Below are positions 52,701 to 60,746 of a stretch of 64,000 nucleotides of DNA, piece after piece. Position numbers and translations under genes: made by a program. Source of the stretch: Falsiroseomonas selenitidurans (GTDB taxonomy: Bacteria; Pseudomonadota; Alphaproteobacteria; Acetobacterales; Acetobacteraceae); NCBI RefSeq assembly GCF_012103215.1, contig NZ_JAAVNE010000005.1:62001-126000 (forward strand). Direction: 5' to 3'. Numbering within the stretch: position 1 is the stretch's first letter; every line of letters starts with the position of its first letter. The notes beneath the pieces are model-generated. The model saw only the letters and a list, made by a program, of their open reading frames with translations, was not told the origin of the DNA and ran no database searches.

Positions 52701-53778
52701 GCCCGCCGCCGTGTGTTCCCCGCCCGCGCGGGGATGAGCCGTCCACGCGGTTGGCGCTGATCGTGTTGTTGGCGTGTTCCCCGCCCGCGCGGGGATGAGC
52801 CGGCGGACTGCGTCATGGGGGTGCCATCCACCTCGTGTTCCCCGCCCGCGCGGGGATGAGCCGACGAAGCGGGGGCGGTTCACGGGGCGTGGTCCGTGTT
52901 CCCCGCCCGCGCGGGGATGAGCCGCGATATGTTGGCTTACCCAACAAGCACGAAACGTGTTCCCCGCCCGCGCGGGGATGAGCCGCGGCCTTCGGCAGGC
53001 GGGCTTCCACCCAGCCGGTGTTCCCCGCCCGCGCGGGGATGAGCCGCGCGAGGCGCTGATCCTTCTGTGGTGCCGCGTGTGTTCCCCGCCCGCGCGGGGA
53101 TGAGCCGCTGGCGTCGTGCAGCGTCACAATCCGCTGGTTGTGTTCCCCGCCCGCGCGGGGATGAGCCGACCGGGCAGTTGCTGGTGCGGGTGAACGACCT
53201 GTGTTCCCCGCCCGCGCGGGGATGAGCCGCAGGTCGCCAACCATCTCGGCGGCCCGTGTCAGTGTTCCCCGCCCGCGCGGGGATGAGCCGGCGGCAAAGC
53301 AGGTCCACCTGCACCTGGGCAGGTGTTCCCCGCCCGCGCGGGGATGAGCCGGTGGCGGTGAAGGTGCCCTCCGCCGCGTTGAAGTGTTCCCCGCCCGCGC
53401 GGGGATGAGCCGCTGGCGGACTGGTCCGCGGAGTTGACGCCGGTGTGTTCCCCGCCCGCGCGGGGATGAGCCGGTCGCGCGGCCCAGCGTGCCGGCATCC
53501 ACCTGGTGTTCCCCGCCCGCGCGGGGATGAGCCGATCGGCCTGCGCGGTTCGGTGCGGGTGCGCGCGTGTTCCCCGCCCGCGCGGGGATGAGCCGGTCGG
53601 GGTTCCGACGACCGTCGCCGCGACATTGTGTTCCCCGCCCGCGCGGGGATGAGCCGCTGGTGGGCCTGAGATGAGCGTCGATAGCTCCGTGTTCCCCGCC
53701 CGCGCGGGGATGAGCCGCGGCCGGAAGGCCTGCTGCTCATCACGACGACGTGTTCCCCGCCCGCGCGGGGATGAGCCG
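49785..53778 (+). CRISPR. Type I-E CRISPR array, 66 repeats and 65 spacers
   Basis: The 29-bp repeat begins GTGTTCCCCGCCCGCG and ends CGGGGATGAGCCG; CCCCGC and GCGGGG form the hairpin, and ATGAGCCG is the crRNA 5' handle. Starts fall at 49785 plus multiples of 61 up to 53750, so every spacer has 32 bp. All repeats I read are identical except number 39 (52103, ending GGC instead of CCG) and 40 (52164, C to A at position 6). Spacer 1 (49814-49845) equals spacer 30 (51583-51614). Spacers 8 (50241) and 15 (50668) differ at three positions. Spacer 60 (53413) resembles the prophage tape-measure gene. The length and uniformity indicate an active or recently active locus. Confidence 0.99.
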
Positions 53779-54090
53779 TAGGCCCCAGAAATGGCGGCGC
53801 CGCTTACTTCAACCTGCGATTCACGGCGCTACCTGGATAGAGGAAATTTCAGGTTGAACAACTGACTGGCGCAACGCTGGTGCGTTCGCGCACGCAGCTG
53901 ATCGCTAGGCCCGGCCATCAAGGTCCTCGTCGCCGCGCTTACCGCCGATCCGCATCTGCCGTCAGGATGACGGCCTCACGCCAGATCTGGACAATCCGTA
54001 ACAAACTGCCACACCATTAGAGCGCCCGAGGCTGCTTGGCCAAACCTGAAGCTGGCTCCTTCAAGCGTTCACGAGCAGGAATATTATATC
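53779..54090. other. Intergenic region between the array and the RTX gene
   Basis: 312 bp without a convincing gene. The first 32 bases may be a terminal spacer whose following repeat is lost (position 53811 shows no repeat). The last part must carry the promoter of the RTX gene; only a weak AGGAATA stretch precedes its ATG. I see no clear terminator for the array. Confidence 0.5.
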
Positions 54091-56616
54091 ATGTCGCTCA
54101 TCTATGGTACGCCTGGATCAGACACACTGGTCGGCACCGGCGGGGATGACACGATCATCGGCGGAAGCGAAGACGCCCAAACCTACGCCACCGGCAATGA
54201 CATGATTTCAGGCGGGGAGGGCAATGACCTCCTGTTCGGCGGCGACGGCGACGATGCCTTGTTCGGCAATTCAGGCGATGACACCCTATACGGTCACGAT
54301 GGCGCCGACACGCTGACCGGCGAATGGCTGATCGGCGGCGAGGGCAACGACACGCTCATCGGTGAAGGCAGTGGTGGCTGGCTCAATCTGAACGGCCAGG
54401 GCGGCAACGACAGTATTGCCGTAGCGGATGCGGCCGAGGCCCTTCTTAATAATCCGTTCGCCAGTGGTGGCGAGGGCGATGACACCATTCGGGCGACCGG
54501 GATCTGGTCCGCCAGCTTCACCGCCACGGGCAATAGCGGCGACGATCTTCTGGATGCCGGCAGCGTTTCCTACGCCAATCCCGGGCACAGTATATTTTTC
54601 AGCGGTGAATCCGGCAATGACACGCTGATCGGCACCATTTCGTCCGATGAACTGCTCGGCGGCGTCGGCGCCGACAGCCTCGTTGGTGGTGCGGGCCATG
54701 ACAAGCTGCACGACAATTCGGACGCGCTGTATTATTCCGAGATCGATCGCGAGAATGACACGCTTACAGGCGGCATCGGCAATGACACCCTGATTTCCAC
54801 CGGTGGGCAGGATGTCGTGGATGGTGGCGATGGCGAGGATCGCCTGATCCTGGAGCGGATATCGGCCACCGAATCGCTGGAGTTTCTCTTCAATTCGCTG
54901 GGCGTCTCAACCCTGACTGGTGACGGTACGACGGTGCAGAATGTCGAGCGTTTCGACATCACGCTCGGTTCGGGCAATGACACCGTCGCATTGGGGGCCG
55001 CTGACGACACGATCAGCGGCGGCGCGGGGAACGACCTGCTCGATGGCGGGGCTGGCCGCGATGATCTGCGGGGCGGCGCGGGCGATGACATCTATGTCGT
55101 CGACAATACCGGCGACACGGCAAGTGAGGCCATCGATTCCGGCACGGACACGGTGCTGGCTTCGGTAACCTTCACCCTGCGAGAGAATGTCGAGCGACTG
55201 ATCTTGACCGGCCTGGCGGCAATCGACGGAACCGGCAACGAACTCGCCAACACCTTGACCGGCAACGGCGCAGCCAATCAGTTGAATGGCCGCGACGGCG
55301 AGGACGTGCTGATCGGCGGCACCGGCCGGGACAGGCTGACTGGCGGCGCGGATGCCGACCGCTTCGTCTACCTCGCCGCCGGCGACAGCACTTCCGCCGC
55401 GCGCGACATCATCACCGACTTCAGCGCGGGCGACCTGATCGACCTCTCGGCCCTCGACGGCAATACCGGCCTCGCCGGCCTGCAAAGCTTCACCTTCCTC
55501 GGCCAGGTCCAGCCAGGCGCTGGGGCGAGCATCGGCGCTGGCGAGGTGAGTTTCCACCATTACGGCGGCAACACCCATGTGAACATCGGCCTGGACGGCG
55601 ATGGCGTGCGCGACATGGCCATCGAGTTGACCGGACTCCTGGCGCTCAAGGTGACCGATTTCCTCGGCGCGGGCCTTCGCGGCGGCGCCGGGAATGACAG
55701 CCTGGTCGGGCTGGCGGGCGCCGATACGCTGGACGGCGCCGGCGGCAACGACACGCTTTCAGGCGGTGCCGGCGAGGACGTGCTGATCGGCGGCACCGGC
55801 CGGGACAGGCTGACCGGCGGCGCAGATGCCGATCGCTTCGTCTACCTCAGCGCCGGCGACAGCACTTCCGCCGCGCGCGATACCATCACCGACTTCAGCG
55901 CGGGCGACCTGATCGACCTCTCGGCGCTCGACGGCAATACCAGCCTCGCCGGCCTGCAGGGCTTCACCTTCCTCGGCCAGGTCCAGCCAGGCGCCGGGGC
56001 GAGCATCGGCGCTGGCGAGGTGAGCTTTCACCATTTCGGCGGCAACACCCATCTGAATATCGGCCTTGATGGCGATGGCGTGCGCGACATGGCCATCGAA
56101 CTGACCGGTCTCCTGGCGCTGCAGAGCACCGACTTCCTAGGCCTGGTCAGCGACCTCAATCTCGTCGGCGGCACCGGCCCTGACAGCCTGGTCGGGCTGG
56201 CAGGCGCCGATACGCTGGACGGCGCCGGCGGTAACGATACCCTCTCGGGTGACGCGGGCGAGGACGTGCTGATCGGCGGCACCGGGCGCGACAGGCTGAC
56301 CGGCGGCGCGGATGCCGACCGCTTCGTCTACCTCAGCGCCAGCGACAGCACTTCCGCCGCGCGCGACATCATCACCGACTTCAGCGCGGGCGACCTGATC
56401 GACCTCTCGGCTCTTGCCGGCCTGCTGGGCTTCACCTTCCTCGGCCAGGTCCAGCCAGGCGCCGGGGCGAGCATCGGCGCCGGCGGGGTGAGCTTCCACC
56501 ATTTCGGCGGCAACACCCATGTGAACATCGGCCTGGACGGCGATGGCGTGCGCGACATGGCCATCGAGCTGACCGGTCTCCTGGCGCTGCAGAGCGCCGA
56601 CTTCCTTCTGGCATAG
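54091..56616 (+). CDS. RTX (hemolysin-type calcium-binding) secreted protein
   Basis: 841 aa. Starts with LIYGTPGSDTLVGTGGDD and continues with many GGxGxDxLxG nonapeptides that bind calcium in a beta-roll. Residues about 404-841 contain three near-copies of a serralysin-type C-terminal domain (DRFVYLAAGDSTSAARD, DFSAGDLIDLSALD, HVNIGLDGDGVRDMAIELTG), the uncleaved type I secretion region. No protease, lipase or other catalytic domain is visible and there is no Sec signal peptide. It is probably a secreted calcium-dependent adhesin or matrix protein. No type I secretion genes are nearby. It lies between the CRISPR array and an orphan repeat, so it may have been inserted into the old end of the array. 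Confidence 0.88.
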   Translation: MSLIYGTPGSDTLVGTGGDDTIIGGSEDAQTYATGNDMISGGEGNDLLFGGDGDDALFGNSGDDTLYGHDGADTLTGEWLIGGEGNDTLIGEGSGGWLNLNGQGGNDSIAVADAAEALLNNPFASGGEGDDTIRATGIWSASFTATGNSGDDLLDAGSVSYANPGHSIFFSGESGNDTLIGTISSDELLGGVGADSLVGGAGHDKLHDNSDALYYSEIDRENDTLTGGIGNDTLISTGGQDVVDGGDGEDRLILERISATESLEFLFNSLGVSTLTGDGTTVQNVERFDITLGSGNDTVALGAADDTISGGAGNDLLDGGAGRDDLRGGAGDDIYVVDNTGDTASEAIDSGTDTVLASVTFTLRENVERLILTGLAAIDGTGNELANTLTGNGAANQLNGRDGEDVLIGGTGRDRLTGGADADRFVYLAAGDSTSAARDIITDFSAGDLIDLSALDGNTGLAGLQSFTFLGQVQPGAGASIGAGEVSFHHYGGNTHVNIGLDGDGVRDMAIELTGLLALKVTDFLGAGLRGGAGNDSLVGLAGADTLDGAGGNDTLSGGAGEDVLIGGTGRDRLTGGADADRFVYLSAGDSTSAARDTITDFSAGDLIDLSALDGNTSLAGLQGFTFLGQVQPGAGASIGAGEVSFHHFGGNTHLNIGLDGDGVRDMAIELTGLLALQSTDFLGLVSDLNLVGGTGPDSLVGLAGADTLDGAGGNDTLSGDAGEDVLIGGTGRDRLTGGADADRFVYLSASDSTSAARDIITDFSAGDLIDLSALAGLLGFTFLGQVQPGAGASIGAGGVSFHHFGGNTHVNIGLDGDGVRDMAIELTGLLALQSADFLLA
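55300..56616 (+). repeat. Three tandem copies of a roughly 480-bp serralysin-type domain
   Basis: Units begin at 55300, 55774 and 56260 with GAGGACGTGCTGATCGGCGG and are highly similar at the DNA level. The third lacks about 10 residues (SALAGLLGFTFLG instead of SALDGNT plus linker). Such similarity indicates recent duplication and potential for copy-number change. Confidence 0.85.
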
Positions 56617-56834
56617 CGCGAGGGGCCGCCCGGTACGAAATCCCATTGATCGGAACCTGCGCTCGCAGAAGGCGGGTGACCGGTCGCCGCGCCCAGAGGC
56701 ACGCAGCCAAGCCGGCGGATGCCTGCGCCGGCGATGAGGGTGCCATTGACGATCCGGCGCTTCGGCAACACGACAGAACGATGGACCGTCGCTGTCCATC
56801 CGGCGGAGACCCTGCCGCAGTCTGCATCCGTCAC

Positions 56835-56863
56835 GTGTTCCCCGCCCGCGCGGAGATGAGCCG
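56835..56863 (+). repeat. Orphan CRISPR repeat, 3 kb past the array
   Basis: 28 of 29 positions match the array repeat (one G to A change in CGGAGATGAGCCG). Exactly 61 bp later, at 56896-56924, a degenerate copy begins GTGTTGCATGGCCGC (about 18 of 29 matches). The preserved register suggests the eroded trailer end of an older, longer array, separated by the RTX gene insertion. Confidence 0.85.
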
Positions 56864-57151
56864 CTCCGAACCGCAGTTGGGAATGCCCCGACCTGGTGTT
56901 GCATGGCCGCCCGGGAACCGGTTGGCGCCTCGGTGCGACCCGCCTCGGTTCGGGGCCGATGGGAGGTCGATCCATCGGCCCATTGGCGTTGGCGGATTGG
57001 CTTGGCCGCTGGGCGTGCCGGTTGGGTCTCGCCCCTGCTTGGAGAACGCCCTCACGCTGGTAGCCCGGTGGTAGCCAAAGGCAGATCCAGGCTACCAACT
57101 GCGCCAGAAAAGTCAGCTTCTACCTACAGAATTTGTGCCCAAGCCTCATGC

Positions 57152-57193
57152 TTTGGGTACAGGAGGCCGTGGGTTCGAATCCCGCCGCCCCGA
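57152..57193 (+). tRNA. 3' fragment of tRNA-Pro(UGG), probable attachment-site scar
   Basis: The stretch reads as the 3' half of a tRNA-Pro: anticodon loop TTTGGGT (anticodon TGG), variable region, T-arm GTGGG-TTCGAAT-CCCGC, and acceptor strand CGCCCCG with discriminator A at 57193. The 5' half (expected to begin CGGGGCG about 57117) is absent, and the anticodon stem already mispairs on the 5' side. Tyrosine recombinases integrate at tRNA 3' halves and leave such a copy at the far end of the element, which would then lie to the left. It is not functional as a tRNA. Confidence 0.75.
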
Positions 57194-57279
57194 TTCCTGT
57201 TTCGTCCCCTTCCGCCCGGCGTGATGTGTGGCTTGGCCAGGGGCGGTGCCTTACGCCTAGGCCTAGGCCTCGGCCTTGC

Positions 57280-57660
57280 TCAGTCGGCAAGCGCGGACCG
57301 TTCGGCGGCCCAGGCGATGTAGACGGCGCTGGAGCGGTCATTCACCGGCAAATGCTTGCCGCCACGGCTTCGCGCGTTTGACTTGACGATCCGCGGGCCA
57401 TTGTACTTTCGGAAAAGGAGCGATCGTCTGTCTCCGTCCTTGATCGCCGTCTGCAGTGCCGATTCAAGATCCAGCGCGTCATCCTGCAGCATCTCCGCCG
57501 CCAGAACGACGAGATGCGGCATTTTCACGCCCCGATAGGCCGCCTGGCGGCTGGTAATGTTGCTCGTGTAGCCCACGATGTACTCCCGCACATCCGGGGA
57601 TCGTGCGATCGCCCGGATGGTTGCGAGATACCGTTCCAACTGACGAGCGACCTGTGCCAC
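57280..57660 (-). CDS. 126-aa protein, possible divergent GIY-YIG fold (copy 2)
   Basis: Paralogue of the gene at 37430, same length (126 aa), same GTG start logic (GGAGAAG a few bases upstream) and the same conserved core: REYIVGYTSN, RGVKMPHLVVLAAEM, LDLESALQ, SSAVYIAWA. The proteins differ at about a dozen and a half positions and the DNA by roughly one base in six, including shared runs over 20 bp. It lies 87 bp after the tRNA-Pro fragment. The frame is open further upstream to 57726, but the paralogue supports the shorter start. Function unknown. Confidence 0.7.
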   Translation of the reverse strand: MAQVARQLERYLATIRAIARSPDVREYIVGYTSNITSRQAAYRGVKMPHLVVLAAEMLQDDALDLESALQTAIKDGDRRSLLFRKYNGPRIVKSNARSRGGKHLPVNDRSSAVYIAWAAERSALAD

Positions 57661-57901
57661 GTTGCTTCTCCGTCCCGAAGCCAACAGAGCGCCTGGACGT
57701 TGCGTTGGCAAGACGGGCGGCGGCAAGGTGGGCGCCCTTTGCGATGTTTGGTGCGGCGGTCCGGATGACCTGCTGCCGGTCCGCGTTCAGCCCCGCCCTC
57801 TCATAACGTTTCCGGCATGACGCCGGATTGCTGGCCCGCGCCCCTTTCGCCCTCGCGCGCCGCTGGCCAGTCTCCGCCGCAAGGGAAACACTCCGGGGTC
57901 C

Positions 57902-58897
57902 TTGGTGATTCGACGCAAGCTGAGAACCTTCGCCAGGCTGGTCCGCAACCTGGACCTGCTGCCGACCCTGCGGGCGGAAGTGGCCGAGCTTCGGCAGGGC
58001 CAGCAGCAGGCCGAAGCCCAAGCCGCGTCAAGGGCCGCCTCCCTGGCCGAGTCCTTGGCGCGGCAGCAGCCCGTCGCGCCGCCCCCCGCCGGCGACCTGC
58101 CACGGGGCCGGGAGACCCTGCTGACGCTGGGCTCCGGCCAGCTGGGCGCCTTCGTGCCGCTGGACCATCCGCAAGTTCTGCAGCCGCGCCCGCCGGCCTA
58201 TCGGTTCGAGGCGGTGCTGCGCCGACTGCGCCAGGACCAGTTTGCCACCGACGACTTCCTGGCGGCGCTGGCGCCGATGCTGGCGGAGCCTGCCTTCGCG
58301 GCGATCCCGGCGATGCAGGCTTCGGAGAACAGTCCCCATTGGGACAATGGCTACTTCACCGGCGATGATGCGCGGTTGCTGATGGCCTATGTCGCGCGCT
58401 TTCGCCCGGCGCGGATCCTGGAGATCGGCAGCGGCAATTCCACCCGCTTCGCCCGCCACGCCATCCAGCACTTCGCCACCGGCACCCGCATCACCTCCAT
58501 CGACCCGCAGCCGCGCGCCAGCATCCGCGCCATCTGCGACCAGGTGGTGGAGGCCAGCGTGCTGGAGGTGGATTTGGCGCTGTTCGACCAGCTGGAGCCC
58601 GGCGACCTGCTGTTCCACGATGGCAGCCACCTGGTGCTGAACGGCGCCGACACGGTCTGCCTGTTCCTGGAGATCCTGCCCCGGCTGCGGCCCGGCGTGG
58701 TGGTGCAGATCCACGACATCACCCTGCCGCGCGACTACCCCGCCGCCTTCGACGGCCGCGGCTATGCCGAGCAGTACATGCTGGCCGCCTGCCTGCTGGC
58801 CGGCGACCAGTGGCAGGTCCTGGCGCCGGTCGCGCAGCTGGCGGAGGAAGGAAGGCTGCCGCAGGGCGGCGTCTCCTTCTGGATGCGCAGGGCGTAG
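57902..58897 (+). CDS. Class I SAM-dependent methyltransferase (Methyltransf_24 type)
   Basis: 331 aa. The N-terminal 60 residues are a coiled-coil-like helix (LDLLPTLRAEVAELRQGQQQ). The methyltransferase domain has motif I ARILEIGSGNSTRFARHA (about residue 170) with ITSIDPQPR as the acidic strand, then LLFHDGSHLVLNGAD and VVVQIHDITLPRDYP. Such proteins often modify polysaccharide or glycan building blocks. Starts with TTG (57902) or GTG (57905). First clearly chromosomal gene after the accessory block. Confidence 0.8.
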   Translation: MVIRRKLRTFARLVRNLDLLPTLRAEVAELRQGQQQAEAQAASRAASLAESLARQQPVAPPPAGDLPRGRETLLTLGSGQLGAFVPLDHPQVLQPRPPAYRFEAVLRRLRQDQFATDDFLAALAPMLAEPAFAAIPAMQASENSPHWDNGYFTGDDARLLMAYVARFRPARILEIGSGNSTRFARHAIQHFATGTRITSIDPQPRASIRAICDQVVEASVLEVDLALFDQLEPGDLLFHDGSHLVLNGADTVCLFLEILPRLRPGVVVQIHDITLPRDYPAAFDGRGYAEQYMLAACLLAGDQWQVLAPVAQLAEEGRLPQGGVSFWMRRA

Positions 58898-58912
58898 CTA
58901 AAGCATGTTCAA

Positions 58913-58932
58913 GCCTTGCGGCTTCGCAAGGC
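58913..58932. terminator. Hairpin between convergent genes
   Basis: GCCTTGCG and CGCAAGGC form a perfect 8-bp stem with a GCTT loop, 16 bp after the methyltransferase stop. A second weaker inverted repeat TCACCG/CGGTGA follows near 58971-58992, before the end of the convergent hydrolase gene at 59002. Likely a bidirectional termination region. Confidence 0.6.
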
Positions 58933-59001
58933 GCCTCGGACATTGCGTTGGAACAACAGGCTGGAGCCGCTTCACCGGCTTCGCCTTCGGTGAGACGGCG
59001 C

Positions 59002-59784
59002 CTAGCCGGCTACGAAGCCCAGGATCTCCGCCGCCAGCAGCTCCGGCGTCTGGATCGCCATGAAGTGGCCGCTCTCCACCACCTTGAACACCGCGCCCGG
59101 GATTGCCGCGGCCACCGGCGCCACGCGGTCCGGCGGGCGGGTCAGGTCGTGGCGCGCGGCCAGGATGAGGCTGGGGCAGGCGATGCGCGGCAATTCCGCC
59201 GTCATGTCGAGCCCGGCCAGCATCCGCATCGTCGCCGCCAGTCCGGCGGCATCGGCGCCCAGCCGCTGGGCGCGGCATTCGGCGAAGCGGGCGGCATCGC
59301 CGCGCAGCGCTTCCGGCCAGCTCAGCGCCAGCCCGGCATCGACGATGGCGCGCGTGCCCTCCCGTTCCAGCAGCGCGGCGCGGGCTTCCACCGCCGCGCG
59401 CGCGGCCTCCGGCACGCCCGTGGCGGGGGAGGTGGCGACCACCGCGCGCAGGCGGGCCGGGTGGGCGGCGGCCAGGTGCAGCGCCAGCGCGCCCCCCACC
59501 GCCATGCCCACCGCCACCACCGGCGTGTCGATGCCCAGCGCATCCAGCAGCGCCACCGCATCCCGCCCCGCCGCCGCCATGCTCAACGGGCCGGCCGGCT
59601 TTTCCGAAAGCCCGGCGCCGCGCTGGTCATGGCGCAGCACGCGGAAGCGCGGCGTCAGCAGCGGTACCAGCAGGTCCCAGCTTTCCAGCGACCCGCCCAT
59701 CTCGTGCAGCAGCAGGATCGTCGTCTCGCCGCGGCCGGAGACCTCATAGCGCAGCGCCACCTCGGGCGTGGACAGCCACCTCAT
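59002..59784 (-). CDS. Alpha/beta hydrolase-fold protein with altered nucleophile elbow
   Basis: 260 aa, similar to the PcaD/3-oxoadipate enol-lactonase group: ILLLHEMGGSLESWDLLVP, FRVLRHDQRGAGLSEKP, CPSLILAARHDLTRPPDR and VVESGHFMAIQTPE (catalytic His region). The nucleophile elbow reads VAVGMAVGGALAL, with Ala where Ser is expected, so classical serine hydrolysis is unlikely from this residue. Start at 59784 overlaps the MBL-fold gene by 4 nt. Last gene of a four-gene minus-strand operon. Confidence 0.82.
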   Translation of the reverse strand: MRWLSTPEVALRYEVSGRGETTILLLHEMGGSLESWDLLVPLLTPRFRVLRHDQRGAGLSEKPAGPLSMAAAGRDAVALLDALGIDTPVVAVGMAVGGALALHLAAAHPARLRAVVATSPATGVPEAARAAVEARAALLEREGTRAIVDAGLALSWPEALRGDAARFAECRAQRLGADAAGLAATMRMLAGLDMTAELPRIACPSLILAARHDLTRPPDRVAPVAAAIPGAVFKVVESGHFMAIQTPELLAAEILGFVAG

Positions 59785-60677
59785 GGCGCATCGCCCTCCA
59801 GGGCCAGGGTGAAGGCGTCCGGCACCAGCGCATAGCCCTGCGGGGTGCGGGCCAGGTGGGCGAGCGCCGGGAAGTGCAGATGCGCCCCGGCGAAGGCCTG
59901 GCGGTCCGTCGCCACCTGGTCGAAGACCCGGCGGCGGGTGGTGATCGCCTGGTCGGGGTCCACATCCACCGCCATTGTCACCTCCGGCCGCGGCACCTGC
60001 AGTTCCTGCACATGGATGATGTCGCCCCACAGCAACAGGGAGGCCCCGCCGGAGGCCACCAGGAAGCCGGTATGCCCGGGCGTGTGGCCCGGCAGGGGCA
60101 GGGCGGTGACGCCCGGAAAGACCTCGCCGGAGGAGAACAGCCGGGTGCGGGCGGCGTAGGGCGCCAGATGGGTGCGGGCACCCTGGAAGAACATCTTCTG
60201 CCGCGCCGGGTCCGCGGCGGCCATCGCCGCGTCGTCGTGCCAATAGGCGTGCTCGGCCTCGTGCAGCGCCAGCTCGGCATGGGGGAAGGCGGCGGTGCCG
60301 GCGCCGTCGGACAGGCCGCCGAAATGGTCGGGGTGCAGATGCGTCATCAGCACGGCCTCCACCGCGCCGGGCGCCACGCCGGCGGCGGCAAGGTTGGCCG
60401 GCAGCCGACCGACCGTGGGCTTGGAAGGGCCGCAGCCCGCATCCACCAGCGCCACGCGCCCACCGCTGCGGATCAGGAAGCAGGAGACGTTGGTGCGCCG
60501 TGGCACCGGGCGGAAGGCGGCGCGCAGCATCGCCGCCGCCTCGGCCTCCGCCATGCCGTGCACGGTGGACAGCGGTGCGTCCTGGTAGCCGTCATGCAGG
60601 GCGGTGACCAGGATGTCCCCGACCTGGCGGTGATACACCCCCGCCACCTGCTGCCGCGCTGCGTCCACCATGCCCAT
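59781..60677 (-). CDS. MBL-fold metallohydrolase
   Basis: 298 aa with the metallo-beta-lactamase signature THLHPDHFGGLSDG (HxHxDH), TPGHTPGHTG-like PLPGHTPGHTGFLVAS, LLLWGDIIHVQ (metal-bridging Asp) and AGAHLHFPALAHL. The family includes lactonases and thioesterases; substrate unknown. No signal peptide. It is coupled to the hydrolase gene downstream and lies 70 bp after the gamma-glutamyltransferase gene. Confidence 0.88.
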   Translation of the reverse strand: MGMVDAARQQVAGVYHRQVGDILVTALHDGYQDAPLSTVHGMAEAEAAAMLRAAFRPVPRRTNVSCFLIRSGGRVALVDAGCGPSKPTVGRLPANLAAAGVAPGAVEAVLMTHLHPDHFGGLSDGAGTAAFPHAELALHEAEHAYWHDDAAMAAADPARQKMFFQGARTHLAPYAARTRLFSSGEVFPGVTALPLPGHTPGHTGFLVASGGASLLLWGDIIHVQELQVPRPEVTMAVDVDPDQAITTRRRVFDQVATDRQAFAGAHLHFPALAHLARTPQGYALVPDAFTLALEGDAP

Positions 60678-60746
60678 CCTCCGTCGCTTGCGGGCCGCAG
60701 ACTGGCCGCACCGTCGTCGCGACGCCAGGGGGGCGGGCGGCCGCGT

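Larger units (their letters stand above)
56617..57279. other. Gene-poor junction region
   Basis: Apart from the orphan CRISPR repeats (56835, 56896) and the tRNA-Pro fragment (57152-57193), this 663-bp stretch shows no convincing gene on either strand. It reads as the scarred boundary between the accessory block and the chromosome. Confidence 0.6.

Noticed and set aside
53696..53727. A spacer (starting at 53718) that could encode a terminase-like PEGLLLITT stretch matching the terminase gene at 14150
   Set aside because: Aligning it to the local terminase requires a one-codon gap and few bases agree, so no claim of self-targeting is made.
49725..53743. Minus-strand open frames rich in RAGGEH and RGRGT repeats
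   Set aside because: They are translations of CRISPR repeats and spacers, not proteins, although such frames are often annotated as hypothetical proteins.
57117..57193. Complete functional tRNA-Pro
   Set aside because: The 5' acceptor strand and D-arm are missing and the anticodon stem mispairs; only the 3' half is recognisable.
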